Positions 1 to 10,008 of a DNA stretch of 64,000 nucleotides are shown here, piece by piece. Location: assembly GCA_963971535.1 (NCBI GenBank), contig OZ020589.1, positions 94,518,572-94,582,571 of the forward strand, given 5' to 3'. This stretch comes from Notolepis coatsorum. Its lineage: Eukaryota; Chordata; Actinopteri; Aulopiformes; Paralepididae. Every line of letters starts with the position of its first letter. Position 1 is the first letter of the stretch. The position numbers and the translations under genes are program-made. Below the pieces are notes generated by a model that was not told the DNA's origin, made no database searches, and was given only the letters and a program-made list of their open reading frames with translations.

Positions 1-897
1 ATTCATATGTAGTGCTTCGTGCGGTGAGAATACTATCGTAGTCAGTACCCCATCGTTTCGGGCAGAGAACTGGCTGCTTATCCAGGGTGGCCGACCCCAT
101 GTGAGGCTGCACCCGAGGAGCCCCAGAGCCGACGAGCGAGTGGACCTGCATACCGGATTATTCTACCGACGACAGCCCGCCTTCCCAGGCACGGATTATG
201 CTTTGTATACAGTGATTATTCTATGGATAAAGACCAACACTGCCGTGTGTTGGAAACCCCCCCCCCGGAGAGGACGACAGGTGAGGAGACGCTCTACACG
301 ACGAGGTCGCTTCACGTCTCTCCATCGTGGACCGAAGGAAGCCGGCCCACAGAGAGTCCAACTGCTTTCATCTGTGGATCGAGGATCGCTGAGGCACCGA
401 GCCGCACAACCGTGGGTTCTCCCAGGATACCCTCGGCCAGACGGATACAGCCAGACTCTACCCCCCCCCCCCCTTCTCCAGTTGTCTTACAAGCGACCGG
501 AATTCCCCCCTAGTGTATCCAGTTCTATAATCATTAAAGTATCATTGCTGTTATTCCTTAACTATTCCAGGTCGTATATGTACCACCTGCGCCTTCAGAG
601 ATTGGACGTTCTCTATTGATATACCAACGAATACTCTTGCCATAAAAGTGCATACTAATTCCCATTCATAAATGTGATTGATTTGATTAAGTGCTTGCTC
701 TACACACCATCGCTGTGTAGAAATAAAGACCTATTTCTAATTCGTACATTTGTGTTGGATCCGTTTCATCTACGTGGGAGTGTTTACCATAATTATTTAT
801 GCCTAGTACTGGGTGGCCAGAGTCTAAAGTACAAGAGGTAGTGGTAGTAAGTATCATATCTAACAATACAGTCAGGGAATTGTACCCCTCAGTTACA
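1..897 (+). repeat. 5' LTR (3' part only)
   Basis: Position 1 corresponds to 6548 in the 3' LTR, so about 533 bases of this LTR lie left of the window. It ends in TTACA directly before the primer-binding site. It contains AATAAA at 722-727, a candidate polyadenylation signal, and C-runs at 237-246 and 461-473. Open frames inside it repeat in the 3' LTR and look like chance ORFs. Confidence 0.95.
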
Positions 898-899
898 AT

Positions 900-916
900 T
901 GGTCCTTCGAGCCGGA
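900..916 (+). promoter_or_regulatory. Primer-binding site, tRNA-Tyr type
   Basis: TGGTCCTTCGAGCCGGA starts two bases after the 5' LTR. It is the reverse complement of the CCA-tailed 3' end of vertebrate tRNA-Tyr(GTA), which ends ..TCCGGCTCGAAGGA before CCA; all 17 bases match. Minus-strand cDNA synthesis would be primed here. The tRNA sequence is from general knowledge, not from this window. Confidence 0.85.
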
Positions 917-965
917 GGGTAATTAGTGTAATATTAATATAGTGTTATTAATATTGAAATGGCCT

Positions 966-3900
966 ATGATGAACACTCCACGAAACGATCCTCCTAACCA
1001 ACGCCCGCAGCGCGAACGACGGCTCCCTCAGTACTTAGAGGCTTACGCTGTCAGTCAACAACCTAGTCTTCTACTAACAGTAAACGCGGTAAAACTAGAA
1101 AGTAAAAGTATGTCTAACCCCAACGCCCAGACTACCCCGACCATAGAGGCCCCTACGGGTTCTAATGTAACTGACCAAGTTCACGGTGGGGACCAGTGGG
1201 AACCAGACATGACTTCACACCCCGCCAGTACTGAAGAAGTAGTCCCCGATGAGTCCCGGGAGGAATACAACGCTACCGAGAGAGAACTCGGCACGGAAGA
1301 AGACGGGGAGAGCACCGTGGAGATAGAGCTCCAAGGCTCCGCAAGGAGTACCCCGAGGGAAGGCTCCCCTATACAACCGCCTTCTCCCAGCGAGGCAGAG
1401 AGGACCCTACAGCAGGCCTTCCTCATCAGCCTGAACGCCGCTGCTGAACGCGACCGACTGCAGATCCAGCAGCGGAGCGAAGAAGAGCATATACGTCTAG
1501 AAATAAGACGCATTCAGAGGGAAGAGAATGTGGCCCGAGACCGAGCAGACAGCCAGCGAGCAGCTGCTGGTGCTCTACGGGATGCAGAGCGCGACAGACA
1601 GCAAGCGCAACTAATAGAACAGCTGATCAGACGGACAACACCCTCTCCCTCCGCCAGAGGCTCCAGGAACTCGTCTAGACACACCTCCAGGGCGGCATCC
1701 CCTAGCCGAGTAAACAACCCTGAACTTGACCAACAGACGAGGTCTATACCCCCCACAGACCACCTCCCCCCACCGGTCCAAGCGAGACCTAGCAACCGGG
1801 AAGGAGCAGCATATCCTGTGGAGAGGCTAAACCAGAGACTACAAGCACTGGATGACCTAACTGAAGACGAAGAGGAAGAGGAGGAGAACCACGCCCGACG
1901 ACAGCACAGTACTCTACCGGACCAGGAGGTCCGGTACAGCCCAGGCTATACTCCCGCGGAGCTGCGCTACAGACCCCCGACTCTATACACGGGTGAGCAC
2001 GACGCACGACCCGCACCTAGGAACAGCACCTGGACAAGCGGGCCATGGTACACTGCCGGTACCAGCCCATACCAAGGAGCGGGAGGAGACTCGCCTAGGA
2101 GGCCTCTCCCCCAACGCTCGCCGATGTATCCACAGTCAGCGTCATACATTGGCACGCCTATGGTACCCGACTTCACCCAAGAGAACCGGGCCCAGTATAC
2201 AGAACTCCGCATGTGTCTGGAGACCATGTTGGTGGATGTATTGGATGAACGCCATAAATACGCCATCCTACTGAAGCACTTAAAGGTACCCCGCGCACAT
2301 AATATAGCGCTCGCCTACGCGACTTCCACCACCCCATACACAGCAGCGCTGGTAGCATTGGACCAGAGGTATGGGCGCATATGGGATTACGTGATCCAGG
2401 AGATCCGACACATCGACCGCTTACCCCCAGCAATAGACAATCGAGCACTGGACGACCTGTCCATCAGAGTGCAGTCCCTGGTAGGGATGTTGGGAGCGCA
2501 GAGAGAGAAGGGGAGGCATGAACTTTACGCCAACTCAAATGTGGAAAGGATCTTGGAGAAGCTGCCGCCCGCTCGACAGGAGCGTTTTAGGCGGCAGAGA
2601 GACCACCGAGACCCGAATGGCCCCGAACCGAACCGCCTCGATCTAGCAGACTTCCTGGCGAGAGAAGTCAGCAGCCTACGGCTAGATACATTCGGACGGA
2701 GCACCCCTGGCTCCAGAGAAGGAACCAGACGACTAAATGATGGAAGAAGATCGGTGACTGTGATGCACCAATCGGAGTCAGTACCGAGCAGCAGGAGCCA
2801 CAGTACCCCCTCCAGAACGGAGAAGTGGAAGATAGCGTGCCCCTACTGTGAGAAAGAACACTGGCTAGCGCAATGTGACTCCTTCCCCAAGCTGAACGCG
2901 GAGGAAGCAAGTCAATGGATAAAGTCCAACAAGCGCTGTTTTCGCTGTGCGCGCTCACACATGGCAGCCGAATGCCGCTTAAAGAAAAGGTGCACCAAGT
3001 GCGATGGAGCCCATCTGGTCATACTTCACGACAGTAACAGACGGCGCCCTTCACCCGCACCATCCAGCAGCAAAGCGAGCGTCATGTACATCGATCCCGC
3101 CAGCAGCAGTGGAGCCCGAGTACTCCTAAAAGTAGTGCGTGTGACACTAAGCTACCAGAATAAAGTCCTGGACACTTACGCCGTCCTCGATGACGGGTCA
3201 GAGAAGACCCTTCTGCTCGCCTCCGCTGCGGCCCAGCTAGGGCTGCGGGGAAGTGAAACCCAAATGACAATTCGGACAATAAGACGAGATTTGAAGACGA
3301 TAAAGGGCGAGAATGTCTCATTCTCTATCGCAGCAAGCGGCCAGCCTGAGCGACGGTACCAGATTACAGACGCTTTCACCAGCCAAGAAATAGGACTGTC
3401 GCGGTACACATACCCCGTCGCCAAGCTGATGGAGAAATATGCACATCTGCGCAAGTTACCGATCCCGCTCATAGACAATGCTATGCCGACCCTGTTGATA
3501 GGCTCCGACCATGCAGACCTCATTGTCCCGATAGACCGGGTTCATACCGGACCCCGAGGCTGTCCTGCAGCAGTCGAGACCCGTTTGGGATGGACTCTCC
3601 AAGGCCCGCTCGCCAAATCTCTCAACCGAAGTACAGCCACTAGATGTCTCCACTCCCGAGTCACAGAGGGAGAAACCGCACTCCTGCAACACGTAGAGCG
3701 GTTATGGACCTTGGAACAAATGCCCTTTAAGAACGGAAAGAAAGACATTCGCTCTAAAGATGACATTTACGCCATTCACCTCCTCGAGACAGGGACCAAG
3801 AGAGTCCCGGTCAACGGCGTGTTGAGATACGCCACGCCACTCCTGCGGCGAGAAGGAATGCCTACTTTCCACGCCAAGACAGACGCCACAGAACGGTACC

Positions 3901-4946
3901 TGCTGAACACGGAGCGGCGCTTAGCCAAGAACCCCGCCCAAGAGAGTGTATACCGCGCTGAGATTGAGAAGCTCATCACAGCGGGACACGTCACAAAGAT
4001 GGACATTAAAGAGGCTGACCAGACCACTGAATCGTGGTACGTGCCTCACCACAAGGTCCATCACAACGGTAAAGACCGCATAGTATTTAACTGCAGCTAC
4101 CAGATCGGATCCCAAAATCTGAATAAAGAGTTACTGCCCGGTCCCACACTCGGCCCCTCCCTACTCGGCGTTCTACTCCGCTTCCGCCAGGAAAAGGTGG
4201 CCATCAGCGGGGACATCAAAGGAATGTTCCTGCAGGTGAGATTAGTAGAGGAGGACAAGCCCCTGTTACGGTTCCTATGGAGAGAGAAGCCAGGAGATGA
4301 GCACCCAGCCATCTACCAATGGGAAGTCCTCCCCTTCGGAACGACGTGCAGCCCCTGCTGTGCTACATTTGCACTACAGAAACATGTAGCAGAGGACCCA
4401 GCAGCGGACGAAGAGGTCCGACACAGCGTAAAGAACAGCTTCTACGTAGACAACTGTCTACAAAGCCTTTCAACCCAGGAAGAAGCCGAGGCTCTCCTGA
4501 TTAAACTCCGCGCCTCATTGATCAAAGGCGGCTTTGATCTCAGGCAGTGGGCCAGCAGCGATCCGCAAGTACTGCGCAGCCTCTCCTCCGAGGACAAGGC
4601 AGCCAGCAGCGAGACCTGGATGGCTACAATCCCGGGAGAAGCCCAGGAGATGACCCTGGGATTGGTGTGGCGATTCAAAACAGATTCGCTTCACTACAGA
4701 CACAAGCCCCTGACTACGGAGCAGGGAAGGCCGGCGGCGGCGCCGACCACCAGACGGAGTGTGTACACAACACTCGCCCGACAATATGACCCGCTAGGAT
4801 GTATTCTACCGTACACCACCAGGGCAAAAATGATTGTACGAGCATTGTGGGACAAGGACCAGGGCTGGGACGACCCCATTCCCGCACATCCTTGCATCCA
4901 ACTGGAGAGAGTGGGAGATGGAGCTCCACTCACTCCCAGGCGTTAA
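966..4946 (+). CDS. BEL/Pao gag-pol, gag to reverse transcriptase
   Basis: The first ATG pair of the long frame is at 966/969; the ORF gives about 1326 residues. In order: a charged, Glu/Arg-rich N-terminal region; a capsid-like region (about 2190-2600) with the DUF1759 look of BEL gag; cysteine knuckles from 2838 (CPYC, CFRC, CTKC clusters); an aspartic protease with DDGS near 3186-3200 (DUF1758 type); and a reverse transcriptase with GDIKGMFLQV near 4208 and YVDN near 4443 in the catalytic box. YVDN instead of YVDD occurs in fish BEL elements as far as I recall. The frame ends early at 4946 because of a shift near 4905, so RNase H is read from another frame. Family identity is sure; coding competence is lost. 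Confidence 0.9.
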   Translation: MMNTPRNDPPNQRPQRERRLPQYLEAYAVSQQPSLLLTVNAVKLESKSMSNPNAQTTPTIEAPTGSNVTDQVHGGDQWEPDMTSHPASTEEVVPDESREEYNATERELGTEEDGESTVEIELQGSARSTPREGSPIQPPSPSEAERTLQQAFLISLNAAAERDRLQIQQRSEEEHIRLEIRRIQREENVARDRADSQRAAAGALRDAERDRQQAQLIEQLIRRTTPSPSARGSRNSSRHTSRAASPSRVNNPELDQQTRSIPPTDHLPPPVQARPSNREGAAYPVERLNQRLQALDDLTEDEEEEEENHARRQHSTLPDQEVRYSPGYTPAELRYRPPTLYTGEHDARPAPRNSTWTSGPWYTAGTSPYQGAGGDSPRRPLPQRSPMYPQSASYIGTPMVPDFTQENRAQYTELRMCLETMLVDVLDERHKYAILLKHLKVPRAHNIALAYATSTTPYTAALVALDQRYGRIWDYVIQEIRHIDRLPPAIDNRALDDLSIRVQSLVGMLGAQREKGRHELYANSNVERILEKLPPARQERFRRQRDHRDPNGPEPNRLDLADFLAREVSSLRLDTFGRSTPGSREGTRRLNDGRRSVTVMHQSESVPSSRSHSTPSRTEKWKIACPYCEKEHWLAQCDSFPKLNAEEASQWIKSNKRCFRCARSHMAAECRLKKRCTKCDGAHLVILHDSNRRRPSPAPSSSKASVMYIDPASSSGARVLLKVVRVTLSYQNKVLDTYAVLDDGSEKTLLLASAAAQLGLRGSETQMTIRTIRRDLKTIKGENVSFSIAASGQPERRYQITDAFTSQEIGLSRYTYPVAKLMEKYAHLRKLPIPLIDNAMPTLLIGSDHADLIVPIDRVHTGPRGCPAAVETRLGWTLQGPLAKSLNRSTATRCLHSRVTEGETALLQHVERLWTLEQMPFKNGKKDIRSKDDIYAIHLLETGTKRVPVNGVLRYATPLLRREGMPTFHAKTDATERYLLNTERRLAKNPAQESVYRAEIEKLITAGHVTKMDIKEADQTTESWYVPHHKVHHNGKDRIVFNCSYQIGSQNLNKELLPGPTLGPSLLGVLLRFRQEKVAISGDIKGMFLQVRLVEEDKPLLRFLWREKPGDEHPAIYQWEVLPFGTTCSPCCATFALQKHVAEDPAADEEVRHSVKNSFYVDNCLQSLSTQEEAEALLIKLRASLIKGGFDLRQWASSDPQVLRSLSSEDKAASSETWMATIPGEAQEMTLGLVWRFKTDSLHYRHKPLTTEQGRPAAAPTTRRSVYTTLARQYDPLGCILPYTTRAKMIVRALWDKDQGWDDPIPAHPCIQLERVGDGAPLTPRR

Positions 4947-5670
4947 TATGCGCCGAAGCTACTTCCCACCCACGGTGAGGCCAGAGACATGTAAAATGGA
5001 CTTACACGTCTTCAGTGACGCCTCAGAGGTCGCATACGGATCAGTAGCCTACTTGCGGGCCCAAGAAGAGGGGGGAGAGATCTACACAGCATTTGTCCTC
5101 GCCCGCTCGAGAATAGCCCCACGCAAGCAACAATCTATCCCACGCCTAGAGCTCTGCGCAGCCCTAGCCGGAGCGCACCTAGCCACGCTCATCCAACGTG
5201 AGCTCACCATACCGGTGTCTAGAACAATCCTGTGGTCAGATTCCACGACAGTACTCGCCTGGATCAAATCGGACTCATGCAAGTACAAAGTCTTCGTGGG
5301 AGTCAGAGTCACCGAGATTCAAGACTTAACCGAAGAGTTAACCGGAGAAACAGAGTGGCGCTACGTTGATACAAAACAGAACCCAGCTGACGTCATCACC
5401 CGGGGAATGCCCCTAGATGACCTCACCCGTCGCAATGTCTACAGTGACGGCCCAGCATTCCTAAAGCTCCCGGAAGGAGAGTGGCCCACGCCTATCCCGA
5501 GGGAAGCCAGTCAGGAGGAGGCTGAGAATAAGAAGCCTGTGTTCTGTGGATTGAGCACTGTTATCTCCGTAGACCCCAACATAGATGATTGCACTACCAT
5601 AGAGAGTGCACAACAAAGGACATTCCTACTGCACTACCTACCGTCCCTACAGACCGCCAGAAGTGGGTAA
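4912..5670 (+). pseudogene. BEL/Pao pol, RNase H segment, frameshifted
   Basis: Homology continues in a different frame from about 4912 after a GAGAGA stretch; losing one 2-bp unit there would explain the shift. The segment carries an RNase H fold signature: HVFSDAS near 5007, the glutamate of RLELCAA near 5142, WSDSTTV near 5233 and an Asn-Pro-Ala-Asp motif near 5380. After a short tail around 5600 the sequence jumps to the C-terminal pol domain, with no H2C2 zinc finger and no integrase DDE core. This frame stops at 5668-5670. Confidence 0.85.
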
Positions 5671-5906
5671 AGGAGAGAGACAATTTGACAGAAGGAACAG
5701 TCGTCATGATTATTGATCAATCACTGCCCAGAGCTATGTGGCCGGCCGGCCGCGTAAGCAAAGTGATCACCGGTGCCGACGGCAAGGTCCGAGCAGCTGA
5801 AGTGCTTGTCCAGGGTCGCACTTACACCCGTCCCGTGGCGAGGCTCATAGAACTGCCCCGACTCCCAGACACAATCGATGATGACCATGACCCTATAACC
5901 CTATGA
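5640..5906 (+). pseudogene. BEL/Pao pol C-terminal domain (DUF5641-like)
   Basis: A frame one base off the RNase H segment encodes RQKWVKERDNL followed by a small beta-rich domain (LPRAMWPAGRV, TYTRPVARL) that in complete BEL elements follows the integrase core. A single missing C near 5655 would explain the frame change. Stop TGA at 5904-5906. Its position only about 40 bases after the RNase H tail shows the deletion of the integrase core. Confidence 0.85.
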
Positions 5907-6002
5907 CTTTGTGAAGTTGACTGACCCCTACAGCAAACCCTTATGTGTAAATAGACAACGCGATTAATCTGTCTCTGCTTAACTGATTAGGTCTGGGACC
6001 AA

Positions 6003-6014
6003 TCAGGGGGTGGC
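6003..6014 (+). promoter_or_regulatory. Polypurine-tract candidate
   Basis: TCAGGGGGTGGC lies directly before the TGTTGT start of the 3' LTR, where plus-strand DNA synthesis is primed in LTR elements. It is short, with a T and a C interrupting it; the assignment rests mainly on position. Confidence 0.5.
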
Positions 6015-7445
6015 TGTTGTGAAGGGCCAGATTAAACCGAATATATATATTTATTTGTATATATATATTTAATTGTATTTGTATATTCTCTAATATTCCC
6101 TGATATCCCTTGTATATTCCTTGTACAATATGCATTGAATATCCATTCTAGCCTACTGAACATCCCATAATAGTCTCCATTCTACTATTGGTCGAGACCT
6201 TGGTGCCAGGCTGCCATACCCCCCAGACCCAGTTCAAACGTACCGCTCAACATGTACGAACAAGTCCTAGTTCCGCGTAGGAATCTGGCTACCGCACCAC
6301 TAACGGTACTATTTGTTCATAGTGCGTATATATACTGCGCTACTAAAGTAGGACTTCCTTTTTAGTCCAGTTTCTTACCCTCCAATAGAGTGACAGACGT
6401 AAAGCCTCCCCGCGACGCCACGTGTGGGAGTAAGGCCAAGTTCGGCCTACCATCGGTATTGAGACATCGTGTATATTAATATTTGAATAGTCATATTTGG
6501 CACTATATCGTCGAGTTGGACGTAGTCTATTAAGCTAATAATAGTCTATTCATATGTAGTGCTTCGTGCGGTGAGAATACTATCGTAGTCAGTACCCCAT
6601 CGTTTCGGGCAGAGAACTGGCTGCTTATCCAGGGTGGCCGACCCCATGTGAGGCTGCACCCGAGGAGCCCCAGAGCCGACGAGCGAGTGGACCTGCATAC
6701 CGGATTATTCTACCGACGACAGCCCGCCTTCCCAGGCACGGATTATGCTTTGTATACAGTGATTATTCTATGGATAAAGACCAACACTGCCGTGTGTTGG
6801 AAACCCCCCCCCCGGAGAGGACGACAGGTGAGGAGACGCTCTACACGACGAGGTCGCTTCACGTCTCTCCATCGTGGACCGAAGGAAGCCGGCCCACAGA
6901 GAGTCCAACTGCTTTCATCTGTGGATCGAGGATCGCTGAGGCACCGAGCCGCACAACCGTGGGTTCTCCCAGGATACCCTCGGCCAGACGGATACAGCCA
7001 GACTCTACCCCCCCCCCCCCCTTCTCCAGTTGTCTTACAAGCGACCGGAATTCCCCCCTAGTGTATCCAGTTCTATAATCATTAAAGTATCATTGCTGTT
7101 ATTCCTTAACTATTCCAGGTCGTATATGTACCACCTGCGCCTTCAGAGATTGGACGTTCTCTATTGATATACCAACGAATACTCTTGCCATAAAAGTGCA
7201 TACTAATTCCCATTCATAAATGTGATTGATTTGATTAAGTGCTTGCTCTACACACCATCGCTGTGTAGAAATAAAGACCTATTTCTAATTTGTACATTTG
7301 TGTTGGATCCGTTTCATCTACGTGGGAGTGTTTACCATAATTATTTATGCCTAGTACTGGGTGGCCAGAGTCTAAAGTACAAGAGGTAGTGGTAGTAAGT
7401 ATCATATCTAACAATACAGTCAGGGAATTGTACCCCTCAGTTACA
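6015..7445 (+). repeat. 3' LTR, complete (1431 bp)
   Basis: It starts TGTTGTGAAGG and ends CAGTTACA. It matches 1-897 over its last 898 bases except one C/T change at 7291 and one extra C. The change converts CpG to TpG, as expected from cytosine deamination. AATAAA at 7270-7275. The AT-rich 6040-6130 stretch is within the LTR. Confidence 0.95.
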
Positions 7446-8621
7446 GGTACCGTATCAGTTCAAATGTGAACGGTACCCATCCCTACTGAACACACAACTG
7501 CAGGGCAAGGGCATTTTTGCATAGCCATGGGAAGCCTTCATGACAAAGTTGCAATTAATTTCAAGGCAACTAGGCAGCAACAATCTCGAACACATGAAAA
7601 CCCTGAAAGAAGTCAAACCATCAGCTGATCACCGGCACAGGTACTCATCCATGTTGGGAGCATTGCATGATGCATTTTCAAGGCGTTTTCAAGATTTCAA
7701 AAAGGTTGAGGATGAAATGCAGCTGGTTTCCTCTCCCTTTACCTGCAGTGTTGATAGTTGTTCAGCTTGAACTCATTGACCTGCAGTCTGATTCACTACT
7801 GAAAGAGCACTTTAAGTCAGCATCACTGCTAGAGTTCTACTCTGCTCTCAAGGAGGAGAACTTTCCAAACATGAGGAGACATGCTCAGAAGATGTTGGTT
7901 CTCTTTGGATCCACCTATGTGAACAGACATTCTCAGTCATGACGTTTACCAAGTCCAGGTACAGATCCTCTCTCACTGATAAACATCTGGCAGCTGTGCT
8001 TCGCATCTCCACCTCAGACATGCAACCTGACTTTGACAGAGACTGGATTTCTCACACTGAATGAAAAAAAAAAACACTAAAATGTGGAAATATAACAAGT
8101 GAAATGGGACACTTGATATATTTTTTTTTCTTTTTTTTGCACAGTTCTGAAAACATTAAATGTTTAATATAGGCATGTAAAGTAAAAAAGGCTACAAAAC
8201 TGGGACACTTTTCTTTACACAGTTCAGTGACATGTCTTGTTTATTTTGGCTATAAGATGATGTGATGTCTTTAGAAAGCTAAGAAAATCCTTGTTTCAAT
8301 AGTATATGAAACTCAAAATAATAACTTTATTTGTATAGCACTTTTTCATACGTGCCCTTTGTTATTAATGTTTCACATTTTGTTCATCATTTTGGAAATA
8401 AATTCTATTTGAATAAATGATATTTTTGAAAGCTAACCTCACCTTTTAATTGCCAAATAATAACATACACTCTTACCAGGGGTCAAAACAATGCCATTTA
8501 CTGCTTTTTATATAGAAATAAAATGTATTATGCATAATTGAGTTTGGAATTTTGGCCCGGCCCTCCAACATATTTTCAGTTGCTCATTCGGCCTCCTGGG
8601 AAAAATAATTTCCCACCCCTG
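7446..8621 (+). mobile_element. hAT-like DNA transposon relic, 3' portion
   Basis: A degraded transposase C-terminus (see 7531-8064) is followed by AT-rich sequence and an end TCCCACCCCTG at 8611-8621, whose reverse complement starts CAGGGGTGGG, a typical hAT/Charlie terminus. The left end is not visible, and the BEL element abuts it. The first bases after the BEL LTR hold an inverted pair, GGTACCG and CGGTACC (7446-7478). Confidence 0.65.
7531..8064 (+). pseudogene. hAT transposase C-terminal fragment (GTF2IRD2/ZBED-like)
   Basis: Two frames give a transposase-like protein. The part from 7540 contains MTKLQLISRQLGS and YSSMLGALHDAFSRRFQDF; the part from about 7780 contains SLLKEHFKSASLLEFYSAL and an FGSTY segment where the hAT dimerisation motif would continue CEQTFS. 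A missing base or two near 7915 shifts the frame, and SRYRSSLTDKHL can be read in another frame at about 7950. Similar sequences occur in hAT-derived vertebrate proteins such as GTF2IRD2. Too broken to be functional. Confidence 0.75.
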
Positions 8622-8698
8622 GTCTATATGTATGTGTGTATGTGTATACATGTGCACATGCGCGTGTATGTATATGTATATATTGATATGTGGGACTT

Positions 8699-8775
8699 CA
8701 GACCCCAGGAAGACTAGCTGGTGCCATTGACATCAGCTAATGGGGATCTTTTTAATAAACAAACAATAAACAAAC
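8699..8775 (+). repeat. CR1/L2-like LINE 3' end
   Basis: The block GACCCCAGGAAGACTAGCTG, then a variable middle, then ACTAATGGGGAT-like sequence and AATAAACAAA repeats, matches the 3' tail seen again at 46488-46553. Such ends mark 5'-truncated CR1/L2-type insertions in fish. Confidence 0.65.
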
Positions 8776-8820
8776 TTGTCAAGCCCATACAGCGCAACAA
8801 AGGTTTTCCACAGGACTCCC

Positions 8821-9048
8821 AGGGGCGGTGTGGCAGTGGTTCTGGAGGTAGAGCAGTCGTCTGGTTATCCAGAGGTTCCTGGTTCGATTCCCGCTCCTCC
8901 CGGGCAGCGTGTCGAAGTGTTCTTGAGCGAGACACTTAACCCATAACTGCCCCCGATGGTCGGTGAGTGAATGGGTAAAAATGTGAGGAACAAATTGTAA
9001 AGCGCTTTGGATAAAAGCTGCTATATAAATGCAGCCATTTACCATTTA
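8821..9048 (+). mobile_element. tRNA-derived SINE with L2-like tail
   Basis: The head has tRNA-like promoter boxes: GTGGCAGTGGTTC-like A box near 8828 and GGTTCGATTCC B box at 8881-8891. The body includes GACACTTAACCCATAACTGC, and the tail reads AAGCGCTTTGGATAAAAGC, then TATAAATGCAGCCATTTACC. This head-body-tail order is common in fish SINEs that borrow L2-type LINE machinery. Target-site duplications not resolved. Confidence 0.8.
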
Positions 9049-9439
9049 GAGGCATCGGCAGCTTTAAGCTGAATTTTCCAAAGAAAATAATAATAATTGC
9101 ACAGTGTGTACTTTTTGAGGAGGAAGTCCTTCTGAGGAGGATGGTGGTCTTTCTGATGCGACCCCATAACATCTGATTGACCAAAGAACAACAGCTCCAC
9201 GCATCAATAATCAGATGTTTCTGCAAAGTGGCGTTCCCGGGGTCAAGGCAGAAAGACCACCATCGCCGCGTTGCTTGTCAAAAAGTACATACAATGTGCA
9301 AACTGATCAGAGGCTGGGAAATATTTTCCTGGAAAATCTGCGAAAAAGCCCCTTTAATTTTCATCCATTACCTTGGCAGAAATTCTCAATTCAAATGGAC
9401 TTACCTATAGTCGCTCCCAAGGTTCTTTAATGCCTCTAA

Positions 9440-9738
9440 AATACATTTACATTTTGTCATTTAGCTGACGCTTTTATCTAAAGTTCTGTACGACAAGTCA
9501 GCAGGAACAATGTTCATCACAGTGCTGAAACTTGGGTGCTGCAGTGTTGAGTGCATAGTAGTAGAGACATATTAGTAAATAGATAGAAGAGTGCATGATA
9601 GTAGAAGACAGTAAGAAGCTATACACTCGCAACGCTTACATTTTCAACTGCTGTGACGACTGAACCCAGACGAAGATGTAAAATGCTTTGGATATATATA
9701 TAAATAAATGCAGTCCATTTACCATTTGAATCTTCAAA
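9440..9738 (+). repeat. Fragments of fish LINE/SINE tails
   Basis: 9446-9500 carries TTTTGTCATTTAGCTGACGC and CTTTTATCTAAAG, a variant of the common fish tail; 9660-9735 carries AAATGCTTTGGATATATATA then AATGCAGTCCATTTACCATT, the same tail as the SINE at 8821-9048. 9049-9439 shows no feature I can identify. Confidence 0.5.
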
Positions 9739-9777
9739 GACCCAACATGCTCACAGCGCCTGTCAACGGCACGTGAG

Positions 9778-9950
9778 GGGGTGGGGGGGGGGGGGGGTGG
9801 GGGGGGGTTGGTGGAAAGAAAGGAGACAGAGGTTTGGTAGAATGCATTCTCTCTGATTTTTATTCAGGTTCTTTAGGAAGAGTTCTGTTTGGAATTACAA
9901 AATGCACTGGTAGAAATAGCAGATTGGAGATTGAGATTGAGAGTGAGAGA

Positions 9951-9999
<49 letters not shown>

Positions 10000-10008
10000 C
10001 GAAAGGGA
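9778..10008 (+). repeat. G-run and (GA)n microsatellite
   Basis: A G-rich run interrupted by T (9778-9809) and an imperfect (GA)n array (about 9937-10005). 10009-10945 is AT-rich with T-runs and a G-run at 10667-10686; no gene or recognisable element seen there. Confidence 0.8.

Larger units (their letters stand above)
1..7445 (+). mobile_element. BEL/Pao LTR retrotransposon, 5' LTR truncated by window edge
   Basis: Two near-identical long terminal repeats (1-897 and 6015-7445) enclose a primer-binding site, a gag-pol reading frame with BEL/Pao domain order (zinc knuckles, aspartic protease, reverse transcriptase, RNase H) and a polypurine stretch. The complete LTR starts TG and ends CA. Where both LTRs are visible they differ by one C/T substitution (743 versus 7291) and one C in a homopolymer (13 versus 14), so the insertion is recent. 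The integrase core is missing, so this copy would need help in trans. The 5' flank lies outside the window; the first five bases after the 3' LTR are GGTAC, and the matching duplication cannot be checked. Confidence 0.95.

Noticed and set aside
101-619. 172-residue ORF in the 5' LTR and its counterpart at 6648
   Set aside because: Repeats in both LTRs, contains poly-Pro from C-runs, and has no known protein features; LTRs of BEL elements are non-coding.
8881-8895. GGTTCGATTCC as a functional tRNA gene
   Set aside because: The flanking sequence does not fold into a full cloverleaf and continues into a SINE body and tail.
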